A DNA stretch of 60,000 nucleotides from Strigamia acuminata (taxonomy: Eukaryota; Arthropoda; Chilopoda; Geophilomorpha; Linotaeniidae), in the NCBI GenBank assembly GCA_949358305.1, contig OX442314.1:35585608-35645607 (forward strand). Direction: 5' to 3'. Each line of letters opens with the position of its first letter. Position 1 is the first letter of the stretch. This document shows, in pieces, positions 31,751 through 42,870 of this stretch. Both the position numbers and the translations under genes were made by a program. Below the pieces are notes generated by a model. It saw only the letters and a program-made list of their open reading frames with translations, searched no databases and was not told where the DNA came from.

Positions 31751-32551
31751 GAATAAATTCATTGCGCACGGCGGGTTTGCTGTTGAAGAGAACAAAATAG
31801 TTGCCTCGAGCTTAAACTCGAGGTTATAAACTAAACAGTTTTTTTTATACGCAAATTGCACGCGCAAATAAATTGCGGTGGCTCGGATGCCACCGAGAAA
31901 GAGTTATTTTATTTTGATACTTGAAAATAAGAAAATTTCGAGTAATCATGAATTTATTTTGGAGAAATACATTTTGCAAAAGTTTGCTTTTTATTTCACC
32001 ATTTTTGTATGATAACCGAATAAATACTAGTTCATTTGCATTAAAACAAGATGTATTTATTTTATGATTTATTTTGCACAAACTGGCAGTAAAATTATTA
32101 TTTTAAGTTACAAAATAATTGATATTTTTTTTGGCCAATTAAGAGCAATTAAAAGTAATTAAGAGCGTTTATTTTGGAGCGAATTTCCTGTATAAGCCTG
32201 CAGGAATAAGTCAAGTGGGAGGTTGCCAGGGCAACCAACTCCTAGAAAGGAAATAAGAAAGACTTCCTGTCTCCACTGCTGAGAAAATCCTCAGTCTTAA
32301 AAATATTGTCACTTGAAAACCACTTGTAAACTTGATCCAGAAAACCCTGAAATTTGGATCCAGTTTGTGGCTAATTTGCCAGTGTTTTAGACTCATTCTT
32401 GCAACAGTAAACTGCTGTTGCGAGAGCCCTTTTCTTGCATTAACACGCATTGTTAATGTGAGATTTTATTTTTGCTGCTACGCACGGTAGTAGTGAGAGC
32501 CATTCTTGTTGTTACACAAGGTAACAACGAGATATTTCGTGTTTGATGAAA
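31751..32551 (+). mobile_element. Hairpin-rich LTR relic
   Basis: No gene, but a series of hairpins like those in the other long LTRs: 31804-31823 (CCTCGAG/CTCGAGG), 31876-31895 (CGGTGGC/GCCACCG), 32401-32421, 32438-32458, 32475-32493 and 32505-32531. The phrase GTTGCCAGGGCAACCAACTCC near 32222 resembles the ATGGCAACCAGCC stretch of the LTR at 22442 and the ATGACAACCAGCC of those at 15960 and 20339. Boundaries are not defined. It runs into HECT-associated sequence at about 32552. Confidence 0.5.
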
Positions 32552-33561
32552 AAGATTGCGATGAGCAAAAGAAATAAACTGACACATTTTTGTAACGTAT
32601 CTCATTTCACAGTGCTTGATGACACCCTTAACATTTCAACTGTGTGGGATCTCATGTCCGTCAATGGTACATTGAATTCAGCTGAAGAATCGCCGGTACA
32701 GATATTATTATTTGAAAGAATCGATAATATCCAACTTAAATGTAGGAAAATGTGCTTTTCAGCTATCCAAAGTATTACAACAATACTCAAGTATAAAGTG
32801 AAACGAGATCCGCCTCTATTATCGATCAAAAATGACACCAGAACTCTTCGTGGCACGAGAACCAGAAGTTAGACGCTTTGTAGATGGACCCGTTCGAGAT
32901 TACGAGCATAACATACCAAACCACACCGAAGCTGGAGCAAGTGAGGACTGTTTGCTAAACAGTGAATCGAGGAGCACTGAATTAGATTTTAAAGAAATTC
33001 ACAAAGCGATTCACAGAGAAATTGATGGGAACCGGACAACAAATTTCAACGTTATACGATCCCAAGTCCTTCACAACTGCCTTAGAACTATTTCTAGAAA
33101 TAGTTTTTCTCCCTACAGCAAAGTGTCAGTTGTTTTTACAGACACCATAGGCACTTCAGAGGGAGCAGTGGACTAAGGTGGGCCTGCGAGAGAAATGTGG
33201 CGATTATTACTGACTGAGTTAAAAAGTAGCAAACTGTTCGAGGGGACAGAAGATTCTTGTCATTTAACGATGAATTCCAATTGCCAACCGTATAGAAAAG
33301 CTGCTATTCTAATATTATATGTATGTCTTTAGGACACGGTGGGCCCGGGCCACATTTTTTCTCGGAATTACTATTTCTACTGATTTCGAAATACGTAACA
33401 AACTACAGGCCATTAATGATGCAGTTGATATAGACGGACGAAACTCGCCATTAAGTGATGCTAGCGGTTTCTTAACCCTCGCAAGGATTCCAATTACTGT
33501 GATGGTTTTCAGTGGAAGATTACACAACGCAATGACAGACAATTTTGGAGAGACTTTTTGA
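32552..33561 (+). pseudogene. HECT-type E3 ligase relic, copy 2
   Basis: Contains the LTHFCNVSHFTVLDD segment (32575-32790), then TELDFKEIHKAI...SYSKVSVVFTD and the start of a HECT domain. GAVD is followed by TAA at 33174, where copy 3 reads GAVDLGGPAREMW. The GHGGPGPHFFSE motif follows at about 33335-33365 in another frame. Relative to copy 3, about 45 bases after FSELLF are missing. Several stops and frameshifts. Resembles G2E3-type HECT proteins that are amplified in many invertebrate genomes. Confidence 0.65.
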
Positions 33562-33715
33562 ACAAAGGACAGTCAACAGGTATCGAAAAGGCCAACTATA
33601 CAGTGATCACAGTATGGTTAATGAATTTCGACTGTATTTTATGTGTTGCCAATTGTCGTAGGTTTAGGGCCGTAAAACATGTTTTAAGCGGTACCTGAAA
33701 CAAATGCTGCAGTTG

Positions 33716-35234
33716 GCGATGAGCAAAAGAAATAAACTGACACATTTTTGTAACATATCTCATATCACAGTGCTTGATGACACCCTTAACATTTCAACTG
33801 TGTGGGATCTCATGTCAGTCAATGGTACATTAAATTCAGTTGAAGAATCGCCGGTACAAATATTATTTGAAAGAATCGATAATATCCAACTAAAATGTAG
33901 GAAAATGTGTTTTTCAGCTATCCAAAGTATTACAACAATACTCTTTTTGGCAATCCCATTTCTGATACACCAACTTATTCACCGATTTGTTCCCGGAGTT
34001 ACCGTCATATCTATACGACAATCCAGCAGACGACTACCAATTACAATGTGACACTCAAGTTGCGATTACAAACAGTTTACTGGAAAACCCACTGAGTTGC
34101 GAGGAAGCCCTTAAAAGTGGAGACAACTTGGTAGATAACATACCAAACCACACCGAAGCTGGAGCAAGTGAGGACTGTTTGCTAAACAGTGAATCGAGAA
34201 GCACTGAATTAGATTTTAAAGAAATTCTCAAAGCGATTCACACAGAAATTGATGGGAACCGGACAACAAATTTCAACGTTATACGATCCCAAGTCCTTGA
34301 CAGCTGCCTTAGAACTATTTCTAGAAATAGTTTTTCTCCCTACAGCAAAGTGTCAGTTGTTTTTACAGACACCATAGGCACTTCAGAGGGAGCAGTGGAC
34401 TTAGGTGGGCCGGCGAGAGAAATGTGGCGATTATTACTAACCGAGTTAAAAAGTAGCAAATTTTTCGAGGGGACAGAAGATTCGTGTCATTTAACAATGA
34501 ATTCCAATGCTGTCACTTGCCAACTGTATAGAAAAGCTGCTATTCTAATATTCTGTCTTTAGGACACGGTGGGCCCGGACCACATTTTTTCTCGGAATTA
34601 CTATTTCTACGCCTGATTGGTGATGCAGTCAATGAAATTATGATTGAAGACATTTGATTTCGAAATACGTAACAAACTACAGGCCATTAATGATGCAGTT
34701 GATATAGACAGACGAAACTCGCCATTAAGTGATGCTAGTGGTTTCTTAACCCTCGCAGGGACTTCAATTACTGTGAAGGCTTTCAGTGATGCTAAAAAGC
34801 TCGAAATTTTGGTTGATGCGAAAAAATTTTATGTGATGGATCGCACAGCTGTGACATTCAGCCAGTTTGAAGCTGGATTTCAGACTTTTGGGCTTCTTGA
34901 CGCCATCAGAAGAAACCCGTCATTATTTAAACTGTTTTTCTGTCATTCGGTTAACCCCTTAACTGCATCTGGATTGCTTGAAATGTTTTCAATACAATGG
35001 AACGCTGAGGAAAGCAACAGATGGACTGTGGAACAGCGCTTAGTTGGTTTTTGGCGGGATTTTGTGCAAGACTGTGAAGAAAAAGAAGTTAATTGTACTC
35101 TTGCTGATGTGTTAAAATTTGCCACTGGTGCAGATTTGATTCCGCCCCCAGGTTTCCTGTTTGATCCGGCAATTCAGTTTCTACACGAGGTAGCAATTTT
35201 CCAATTTCCGAAAGGAAATACGAAACTGGAATAA
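33716..35234 (+). pseudogene. HECT-type E3 ligase relic, copy 3 (most complete)
   Basis: Frames 33704-34051, 33987-34562, about 34560-34656 and 34644-35234 form one HECT-type protein with small frameshifts. In order: LTHFCNISH segment; SPYSKVSVVFTDTIGTSEGA; LGGPAREMWRLLLTELK (HECT N-lobe); GHGGPGPHFFSELLFLRLIG; TFSQFEAGFQTFGLLDAIRR; LLEMFSIQWNAEESN; LKFATGADLIPPPGF. It stops at 35234 shortly after the point where HECT C-lobes read FP.ANTC, so the catalytic Cys is absent. The family transfers ubiquitin through that Cys, so no ligase activity is expected. Family assignment is firm; the gene is dead or 3'-truncated. Confidence 0.78.
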
Positions 35235-35282
35235 AATTGGGTAATTCTTCAATTTTGGGAGAATTTTTGTGGAATTTCCAGA

Positions 35283-35808
35283 TGTTGGAATTCTTTTGTT
35301 CTAGTTTTTACCTAGTAAAAGCTCTATTGTTCTAGAGCTACTGAAGAATTTAGTGAACACAATAGAAGAGATTATGAACAGGACACAGTTACAGCTGTTC
35401 AACACCTGTTCTGCATAACTCAAGAGATTAGTGCATGGAATTTGGCACAGTTAAATATTTTAAGAGAATTCTTTTAATAATTTATAATTGGGTTAAAATA
35501 GTTTGAATGCATTTAGAGGATCTTTGGTTTGATTCTTGGAAGTTTTGAGTTGAGAATTGAAGAATTGAAGAATTTTTATTTAAATTAAAAATTTTTTTTT
35601 TTGAATTTTGACTTTTGAATTCAAAGTGAATTTTGTGGTTTGGCACAGGATTGGAATTATTTCAAGTACACTTCTGTTGTTAAAGACTACTAGTTGTACT
35701 GGTTATACTAGCCCTTGTTGCTAAAATACCAGATTTAAGCTTAGACATTTCCTGTGTGCATTTATTGTTGAAGGAATTTAAATTCATTTTGAATCATTAT
35801 CATTAACA
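35283..35808 (+). mobile_element. LTR of copia-type element (about 526 bp)
   Basis: Candidate 5' LTR from TGTTGGAATTC to CATTATCATTAACA. Its right end is fixed by the primer site that follows, and its left end is inferred from the TGTTGG start. Its second half matches the relic at 9340-9673. Confidence 0.55.
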
Positions 35809-35820
35809 TGGTAGCAGAGG
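35809..35820 (+). promoter_or_regulatory. Primer-binding site, tRNA-iMet type
   Basis: TGGTAGCAGAGG, identical to the site at 25292-25303, directly after the LTR. Confidence 0.85.
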
Positions 35821-36952
35821 GATAGGACTTTCAGCATCATTTGTATGTTTTTTGTGCTAATTTTTGGCCATTTTTGGTCAAATTCTCGTAGATTTTCGTG
35901 CAACACCTTCCCACTCATTGATTCTTCGCTCCTGGCAAGATGGCCGACCTCGTCCTTGTTCGCCTGCTCGCCCGACACATTTCCATGGATTTTAATGTGT
36001 TTGCGGTGCCTGCGTGTCATTTTTTGCTTGGATGATGTCCAGTGTTAATCGTGAGTGCTTTTTCAAGTGATTTTCGGGATATTTGCGCCGATTTTCGTCG
36101 GTATTGTGCTGCAAACGTGCGTGCTCGACATCGATCATCGTCAACGCGTTTCATCGCCGATTTTTGCACTTTTTTTCGACGATCTGGTGGCCTTTCTGGA
36201 TTTTATACGTGTTTTCACACGTACTGCGAGTACTTTTAATATTTTTTCATCGATTTATTACCACCGAGACACGACACGACGCGAGTTTCTGCACAAAATG
36301 CACTTTATCAACGATTTTCATCGTTTTTCAACTTTATCAACACTTCTGGACTAACCTGCTGTGTTGTGTGATAATATTGACTAACTTTCTGTATTTATTT
36401 TGTTAAATTTCACAGATTTTCATCGATTTTTGTGGAATTTTGCAAACACGAAACGATGGACGATCACCGATTGACTTTGCTGAGATTTTCGAGGAATTTC
36501 ATCGAGTTTCCAGTACTCCCAATACGAGCCAAAGGATTCCACGAGATTTATCTCTTTTCTCCTTATTATTTTTCAATTTTTCGCTTTATTTTTCGTGAAA
36601 CTTTGTTAGATATTAAGTTTCGTGAAACTTTGTATAGAATTAAGGTTTTTGGTGGGACCTGGTATAGGATCCTGGGTTTGTATTTGTTAGAGGATTTAAT
36701 TGCCCTAACAGGTATAAATCCTTGCCTCGGTCATTGCACTTTGACCGTTGTATTTATTTGCCGTGCCCGACAAAGGGGTATCCGGGGGCCAAAGGGCTAT
36801 TATTTCCCGACAACTCCTAAACGGCCACTGTTTAGTTGGGTTGGCTAGCAACCTGAATAGCCCAATTTTGGTTTTCCGCCTCGAACAACGATACCGCGCG
36901 TTCTCTTGTCACCTCGACCAAACTTTTCGCAGAACCGCTCACTTATATCATC
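35821..36952 (+). other. Long copia leader with upstream ORF
   Basis: About 1.1 kb between primer site and gag, homologous in blocks to 25304-26620. It contains an upstream ATG near 35939 whose peptide begins MADLVLVRLLAR, matching MTDLASSRLLAR near 25432. The end of the leader has CCCGACAACTCCTAAACGGC, also shared. Confidence 0.6.
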
Positions 36953-37870
36953 TTGGCGGATTCCAGAAAACCTCACCAATTTTCAATTCCACGACTGAAC
37001 TCCTACAATTACGAGTCTTGGTCCCGAAATATCCAATTCCTGCTCTTGGAAAAAGGAATAGATGACTTCATCTCTGAGAAACCTCCGGTTAAGGATGAAG
37101 CATGGGATCAACCTCGGAAGCAACTTCACGAAGACCGTTCAAAGCGTGGAAAAGCCTTACTTGGCTTATTTGTCGAATCCCAATATCAGGACATTGTTCT
37201 CGCTACGGACTCCGCACGCGACGCCTGGGTAGCCTTGAAAGTGACATTTCAATTGACTTCTCTTGCCCGAATCGCTAAACTCCGCCGAGATATCCTGATG
37301 ATGCGTTTGCTTCCGAATGAAGACATGTCAGTTTTCATTAGCCGTGTCACCAAAGCCCGTGCAGTTTTGAAGGACTTGGCAGTCACATTTTCGGATTCGG
37401 ATGTCGCTTATCAACTTTTGGATTTGTTACCGGATTCGTACGAGGCAACCGTGCGAACAATTTATCATTGGTCCAAAGCGGATTTCACATTAAAGGGAGT
37501 CACCGACCATCTTCTCTCAGAATTTAATCGTTTGAAGATGAAGAATGCGGATTCGGGGTCATCGACTAGTTTACAGTCGGCGAGTTCGTCTTCAAGTGCA
37601 CCAACAAAAGTTTTCAAGCCCTTGTCACAGATTCAGTGCTTTAATTGCAAGGAAATGGGACACTATGCAAACAAGTGCCCCAAACCTCGAGTCCAGGGCG
37701 TTGCCTCTTGCAACTCGTCTACCAATCGTGGTCGCCGATCTTCGTCTCGGAACCGCAAGAGTGGACGCGGTAATGCAACATCATCTGCCCCGAGTGCTCA
37801 GAGTGTTTCCAGTGCAAGCTTCGGTTTAGGTTTCTTTGCACAGTCCGAATCCAACCTCGCATCGACTTAG
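36953..37870 (+). CDS. Ty1/copia Gag
   Basis: About 305 codons from a TTG-ADSRKPHQF start; no in-frame ATG is near, so the start is uncertain. N-terminal LNSYNYESWSRNIQFLLLEK is the copia Gag signature (L.G.NY..W). The helical UBN2-like region follows (ARDAWVALKVTFQL, LPDSYEA...). A single zinc knuckle CFNCKEMGHYANKC at residues ~227-240 binds nucleic acid. A Ser/Arg-rich tail ends at TAG 37868. Frame intact throughout, so this is a well-preserved fragment. In copia elements gag and pol are usually one frame, so the TAG may be a nonsense mutation. Confidence 0.88.
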   Translation: MADSRKPHQFSIPRLNSYNYESWSRNIQFLLLEKGIDDFISEKPPVKDEAWDQPRKQLHEDRSKRGKALLGLFVESQYQDIVLATDSARDAWVALKVTFQLTSLARIAKLRRDILMMRLLPNEDMSVFISRVTKARAVLKDLAVTFSDSDVAYQLLDLLPDSYEATVRTIYHWSKADFTLKGVTDHLLSEFNRLKMKNADSGSSTSLQSASSSSSAPTKVFKPLSQIQCFNCKEMGHYANKCPKPRVQGVASCNSSTNRGRRSSSRNRKSGRGNATSSAPSAQSVSSASFGLGFFAQSESNLAST

Positions 37871-37975
37871 TCTTTGGAATGGCTAATTGATTCGGGTTCA
37901 TCTGACCACGTGTGTTGCCGTCGTGATTCTTTTTCGAAGTACAAGCCAGTTTCGAATTACAAGATGACAAAGTCG
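37871..37975 (+). pseudogene. Start of copia protease, truncated
   Basis: In frame after the gag stop, the translation continues WLIDSGSSDHVCCRR, the copia aspartic-protease motif (W..DSGAS.H). Identity to copia ends near 37975, where a different Gag relic begins. The rest of pol (integrase, RT, RNase H) is missing. Confidence 0.75.
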
Positions 37976-39300
37976 AAGAGAAGGGAGATATTACACCTTC
38001 TATGATGCAGAGCTTGGTACCCAAATTCTCAGGCAATGGGAAAGGGGCTAAGGTTGAAGGCTGCTTCATCAAGAATGCCGAGGCTGCTGCCAAGTTAGGC
38101 AAGTGGAGTGAAAGCTTCACTTGCAGTTTGATGCGATCGAAATTCCACGACGAAGCGAGAGTTTGGGTTGACGATCATACTTTGGCTATGGATTGCGAGG
38201 TAGTAGCTGATTTTGAGAAGATGCTGTTAGCTAGGTTCAGGATAAGGAAAACAAGACATGCCAAATTAGACAAGTTCAGTCAGGCTGCCCAAAAGAAGGG
38301 GGAGTCGGCTACAACTTTCGCCTCAAGGATTAAGGGACTTTGAGAACTTTCTTTCGAAGAAGGGAAAAAGGCGGGTGTACGTGACAACTTTCAACTTCAA
38401 TCGAGGTTTATAGCGGGACTCACGGGTGAGCTGTCGAAACAGGTCATTTTGGACTCAGACTTCGCCACTTTTGAGGACTGTGTAGCCTGGACGGCGAAGC
38501 AAGAGCTAAGACTTTCCTTCTACGCAAGTAGGGGTAACTCTGGGCTTGCCAAGCTGGAGTTGGCTAGTGCTAGTGCACCGCCGAAACCAAGGGAACCCGA
38601 ACAAATTTGACAGTATTCTTAGGGCTATTAAAGACCTCACTTTGGCTATTCAGCAGAAACCAACTACACAAGTTAACAGTGTGGGGGGGTCCAACTAATG
38701 CATGTTTTAAATGTCCCGAAACGGGAATGGAAGTGCACACCGTGTGGCAGCAAAGGGCACGGTAGTTTTAAGTGTGCGAACAATGAGGGTTACAGGCCAA
38801 CATTTGGAGAGAGGTCTTGGGAAAAAGGGTCATTTAACGACAAGAAAGGCGAACCAAAGGAAGCCGAAAAAAAGTCAGACGAAGTTAAAGTAAAAATGCA
38901 AGAATTTGGAAAAATCTCGAATTGCGAGAGGGAGACAGCTTGCCTGGTATAATAAAGACAGGTAACATTCGAATAAAAATGACCACAAGTATTGATTTAC
39001 CACAGAGAATCAAAATGTATGGCCACGTGGGTCAAATTATACACCAGGACATGGCACTCATTTGCAATTACTGCAAGCAGACGGGCCACCAAATTGCCAA
39101 TTGTCTGAAAACAACAGTCTGCTACAATTGAAACGAGCAGGGTCACCACAGCAAAACTTGCCAAAAGCCATGCAAACAGTGCACGGATCTAAGTCACACA
39201 TCCGCAAATTGCCTCAAGAAAACAAAGGAAGCAACTTACAAGACCGACAAAGGAGACAACAAAAGGGCCGTGGCAAACCAAAAGGACAACACCGAATAGA
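37976..39300 (+). pseudogene. Retrotransposon Gag relic with several zinc knuckles
   Basis: From about 37980 (DITPSMMQSLVPKFSGNG) a Gag core runs to a stop at 38341 and continues in frame beyond it (RFIAGLTGELSKQVILDSDF, to about 38608). Further on are the knuckles CTPCGSKGHGSFKC (about 38732), CNYCKQTGHQIANC (about 39064) and CKQCTDLSHTSANC (about 39175). Between the last two another knuckle has its second Cys position replaced by a stop (CYN, then TGA, then GHHSKTC). Multiple stops mark it as dead. Its N-terminal part resembles the short Gag start at 9675. Confidence 0.7.
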
Positions 39301-39485
39301 GACGGCACTGCTGTGTTCTCTCCCCCACGTAACCTTGTATTTTTATTACTCTGTTGTTTGTGACGCTGCCTTTGGTCAGCACTCCCTCATTTTTGGACCT
39401 CAATAAAACGCACTTCACTGTTCTTGTTAAACCAAACCAGTGTCCAGTTATTTAGGTCCTACCAAAAATGGGATCTTGTGTTCAA
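39301..39485. other. Spacer, nothing recognised
   Basis: Contains a CAATAAAACG signal near 39401. No gene. Confidence 0.3.
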
Positions 39486-40585
39486 ACACACCAGGCACCA
39501 CGACCGATGACGAAATAGAATCAAGAAATGGATGACGTACGTCTCTGTTGTGCATTGCAAAATTTCTTTTACAATGTAGTTTCAAATTTGTTTAAGCTAT
39601 AAACTTGACGAGACCCACTTGAAAATTGAAATACCATAAATATTCATAGATCGTAGATTAGAATATATGAAATGCAGTCTAATATCGATTAAATTTCATT
39701 TTTTGACAAATGCTACACTCATGCAGGCTTACAATACCAAATTTTTGCATGAAATTTCGTTTCTGGTAAATGCTACATTCATGCAGGCTTACAATACCAA
39801 ATATTACGCATGAAATTTCGTTTTTGGTAAACGCTACACATGCAGGCTAACAATACCAAATTTGTGCATAAAATTTCGTTTCTGGTAAACGCTACACATG
39901 CAGGCTTACAATACCAAATATTATGGATAAAATTTCATTTTTGGCAAATACTACACTCATTTAATGGAATGCAGTCTTCCACAACCCAAATCATATTGTG
40001 TCAAATTAAGACCCAAAATCCATAAAAAGTCAAAAAAAAATTTTCAAACAAATTAATAAGAGAGATTGGAACAGAATATGGAAACTTCAAACCAGTAATT
40101 TCAAGAATTCGAACAAAAACAAGAATCCAAATTCCAACACCAGAGCTCTCATTCAGTACCACTGGAACGATGCCCAGGGTCCGGGGGCAACCACGAGGAG
40201 GTAGAGAGTTGGATTTGCTGCCCCCAAATACATTTTTTAAATAGGCAGTGACTACATTCGCTGTGATTGGCTGAGATTGATTGGTTTGTTTCCCCCTTGG
40301 CCCCCCAAACCTAACCTTACCTTGGTTTTTTAATTGTGATGTCTCACAATTCAAAATGACGCAGTCCGGATGTATTAATTTAAATATAACTAAGAAAAAA
40401 AAGTAGGGAAAAAAATGAAAAAACAAGAAAAGAAACGATAAAATGAGGAAAAAACGAAAGAAAAACGAAAAATAGAATTTAAATTGGTCGTGTAAGACGC
40501 AAAACTCGAAATTGGAGAGCATTCACGAGGTCACTTCACCCCAACTAACAAGTAAGCCTCCTCTTTGGTGGTGCGCCATTACTAA

Positions 40586-41011
40586 TCACATCGCGTCAAC
40601 AAAATAATTCGTTCCATCGTAGCCACTTTGTTTTAAATAAACTTCATGAAACAAACGTATTCTAAAAGAACAAAACCAATGAATAAAATTGTACAGTTGC
40701 ATGAAAAAAGGGATAGTTTTTACGACTATTTTAACAAGACTTGCCTTCATCAACGTAGCCAACGTAAAAATGGCGGCACGGAAAACATCGGACTGAAATG
40801 AAATATTTTTACCTTCAAATGAATCGATTAAACATTGCGGAAACACCGAAATAAAATCGCCACGAACCTGATGAACACGACCACACAAACAAGTGAATTC
40901 GATGACAAATGATTCGGGAGATATCTGGCAGAATTCCTTCGGAGGTTGAGCAACCAAACGACGCGCACAGTAATGGAGAAGAGACAGAAGGGCGTTGTTG
41001 GGCGATTCCAC
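40586..41011 (-). CDS. Conserved hypothetical ORF of repeat A (copy 2)
   Basis: Minus-strand frame of 141 codons, homologous over its first ~103 to the frame at 15442-15131 and longer at the C-terminus (ends LKQSGYDGTNYFVDAM). The extra length shows copy 1 carries an early stop. Unrecognised; no transmembrane or catalytic motif stands out. Confidence 0.35.
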   Translation of the reverse strand: MESPNNALLSLLHYCARRLVAQPPKEFCQISPESFVIEFTCLCGRVHQVRGDFISVFPQCLIDSFEGKNISFQSDVFRAAIFTLATLMKASLVKIVVKTIPFFMQLYNFIHWFCSFRIRLFHEVYLKQSGYDGTNYFVDAM

Positions 41012-41756
41012 TGTGGAAACAGCGAAGATGCTTCAGTAGTCATCACTTCTCAATGCTGTAATCTTTGACCGATTTTGATTACGCAGATACCGGATATACC
41101 GTCTAGCCGGGTGTGATAAAACCCGAAAGAGACAAGATTCTTACTGTTTCATTTGAATCGTGTTTCATAAAAACGAAAATTCCTGCGTAACAAGCAGTTC
41201 CGCGTACACAAACGAAAAGATTACATCGCTAAGTTATTTTGACGGAGAATTTAAATGCCAAAACAATGATTTTTGCTCAAAAATTCAACAGTATTACTGT
41301 TGAATTTTTGAGCATACGATTAAGTGCATTTCTGTGTAAAAAAAAAAAAAAAAAAAAAAAATGCTTATTTATTCGTTTTTCAACCTCCTGTTTTTAGCTG
41401 GCTGTTATAGAATTAATTCGTTTTTATATCAACAATTTGAATATAATACGAAAAAGCATCTTTCATTTGCGCACTTTCCCTACCACGACCGCCGCGCACA
41501 AACTTTCTCCGCTTTCAACACAAAACAACGCATTTGAACCACATTAAACACTTTTCCAACCATATTCGAAGCGGCACTATTCACCATCTTCAAACAAGTC
41601 CAAAATCAAAATAAAAAATAAAAAATCCAAGATCAAATCAATTAATTTCTCACATTACGCAACCAAATTTGGGGGGCTGCCGAGTTTGGGGGCTGCCGGC
41701 AACCCAAGGCTGACGGCAGCCGAGTTTGGGAGGCTGTGGAGGTTTTGGGAAATGGG

Positions 41757-41822
41757 GGGCTGACGGCTGACGGCTGACGGCTGACGGCTGACGGCTGACG
41801 GCTGACGGCTGACGGCTGACGA
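41757..41822. repeat. 7-bp tandem repeat CTGACGG, about 9 copies
   Basis: Uninterrupted CTGACGG array inside the left terminal repeat. The right terminal repeat has only two copies at the same place (about 42870-42885). Confidence 0.95.
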
Positions 41823-41933
41823 TTAGTCTATCCCCCTTTCCTGACTTTTTCTTCACCCTCTCTCTCGCCTTGTAGCTTCGTTTTGATATTCAATTGAATT
41901 TCTTTTCTTTTTATTTCCCTAAACTTTGAATAG

Positions 41934-42077
41934 ATGTTTACCAATTTTGCTAAGAGTACTTCTTATTCTAAATATAAAGTGAATTCGTCATCTGTAGTTT
42001 TTTCCGTCAGACAAAAAATTAAATCCTACATTTCCAGTTTGAAATTAACAAGTAAAAATGTTATTTTAACTTGTTAA
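41934..42077 (+). CDS. Small ORF a of the insert (47 aa)
   Basis: ATG at 41934, 47 codons, Ser/Lys-rich and basic (starts MFTNFAKSTSYSKYK). The first of four close-packed plus-strand frames. Unrecognised; may be chance, but the spacing to the next frame is only about 85 bases. Confidence 0.25.
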   Translation: MFTNFAKSTSYSKYKVNSSSVVFSVRQKIKSYISSLKLTSKNVILTC

Positions 42078-42162
42078 ACCATATGTCATTACCTGATAAG
42101 ACTATTTAATGTGCATGTGCAATTAAAAATAATTTATTTCTAACTATTTCTTCTATTTTACC

Positions 42163-42249
42163 ATGTGGTCTGAACTTTTAGGTGGAGTAATAACGTTATT
42201 ACTGACGTTATTAGTCGCGATTGTAAGTATTTTATTTTTGAATTTTTAA
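42163..42249 (+). CDS. Small ORF b, single hydrophobic segment (28 aa)
   Basis: ATG at 42163 encodes MWSELLGGVITLLLTLLVAI and eight more residues, an almost ideal transmembrane helix. A GTAAGT donor lies inside it at 42221, so it could alternatively be a signal exon spliced onward; TTTATTTCAG at about 42266 is a possible acceptor. Unknown function. Confidence 0.3.
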   Translation: MWSELLGGVITLLLTLLVAIVSILFLNF

Positions 42250-42302
42250 AGTATAATTTATTTCAGTTATTTTGTTGTTAAAATTTGTATGAAGCAGCAG
42301 CA

Positions 42303-42591
42303 ATGGTTTGCATTGCCTTACTGATTTTTGTCTTTGCGACGAGGAGGAGCAGGAGCACCACCACAACGCGCTCCATCTAAATCGCCACCTCCTCCTCCTC
42401 CTCCACCCTCAGCTCAACGATCAGTCTTATTAAGTGGAAGAAAGTTCAAAAAGTGTCGTCCCCAGCCAATACGGGCGATACGACCTAAAAGAATTCGCCG
42501 ATTCCCGGTATCAATGAGAGGTTATGTCAATTTTGAGGATGCCAACTTCGACTTTCTTCGTACAAAAATCGTACCAGAATCCAGAGTGTGA
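42303..42591 (+). CDS. Overlapping small ORFs c/d: hydrophobic leader and basic Pro-rich protein
   Basis: ATG 42303 opens a 25-codon frame with a hydrophobic start (MVCIALLIFVFATRR). In a different frame, 42325-42591 is open for 89 codons without an ATG. It is Arg/Pro-rich (APSKSPPPPPPPPSAQR), then strongly basic (RPQPIRAIRPKRIRRF), ending FEDANFDFLRTKIVPESRV. The latter could be a downstream exon. A basic, Pro-rich protein could bind nucleic acid, but no family is recognised. Confidence 0.3.
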
Positions 42592-42597
42592 TTTTTT

Positions 42598-42870
42598 TTG
42601 CTGCCGAGTTTGGGGGAGCTGCCGAGTTTGGGGGGGCTGCCAAGTTTAGGGGGCTGCTGACAACCCAAGGCTGACGGCTGCCGAGTTTGGGAGGGCTGCC
42701 TAGTTTGGGGGGGCTGCCGAGTTTGGGGGGCTGCCGAGTTTGGGGGCGCTGCCGAGTTTGGGGGGGCTGCCGAGTTTGGGGGAACCGCCAAGTTTGGTGG
42801 GGGCTGCTGGCAACCCAAGGCTGATGGCTGCCGAGTTTGGGAGGCTTTGGGGGTTTTGGGAAATGGGGGG
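42598..42870. repeat. GCTGCCGAGTTTGGGGG tandem repeat
   Basis: About ten copies of an 18-19 bp unit with variable G-run length, forming the inner part of the right terminal repeat of the insert. Long minus-strand frames here (Pro/Pro/Asn/Ser repeats) are translations of the repeat. Confidence 0.9.

Larger units (their letters stand above)
31498..33706. repeat. 53-bp inverted repeat flanking LTR relic and HECT copy 2
   Basis: 31498-31550 and 33654-33706 are reverse complements at 52 of 53 bases (contain CCGCTTAAAACATGTTTTAC). The arms enclose about 2.1 kb. It could be the inverted terminal repeats of a DNA element that carries the enclosed sequence, or an inverted duplication. Confidence 0.8.
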
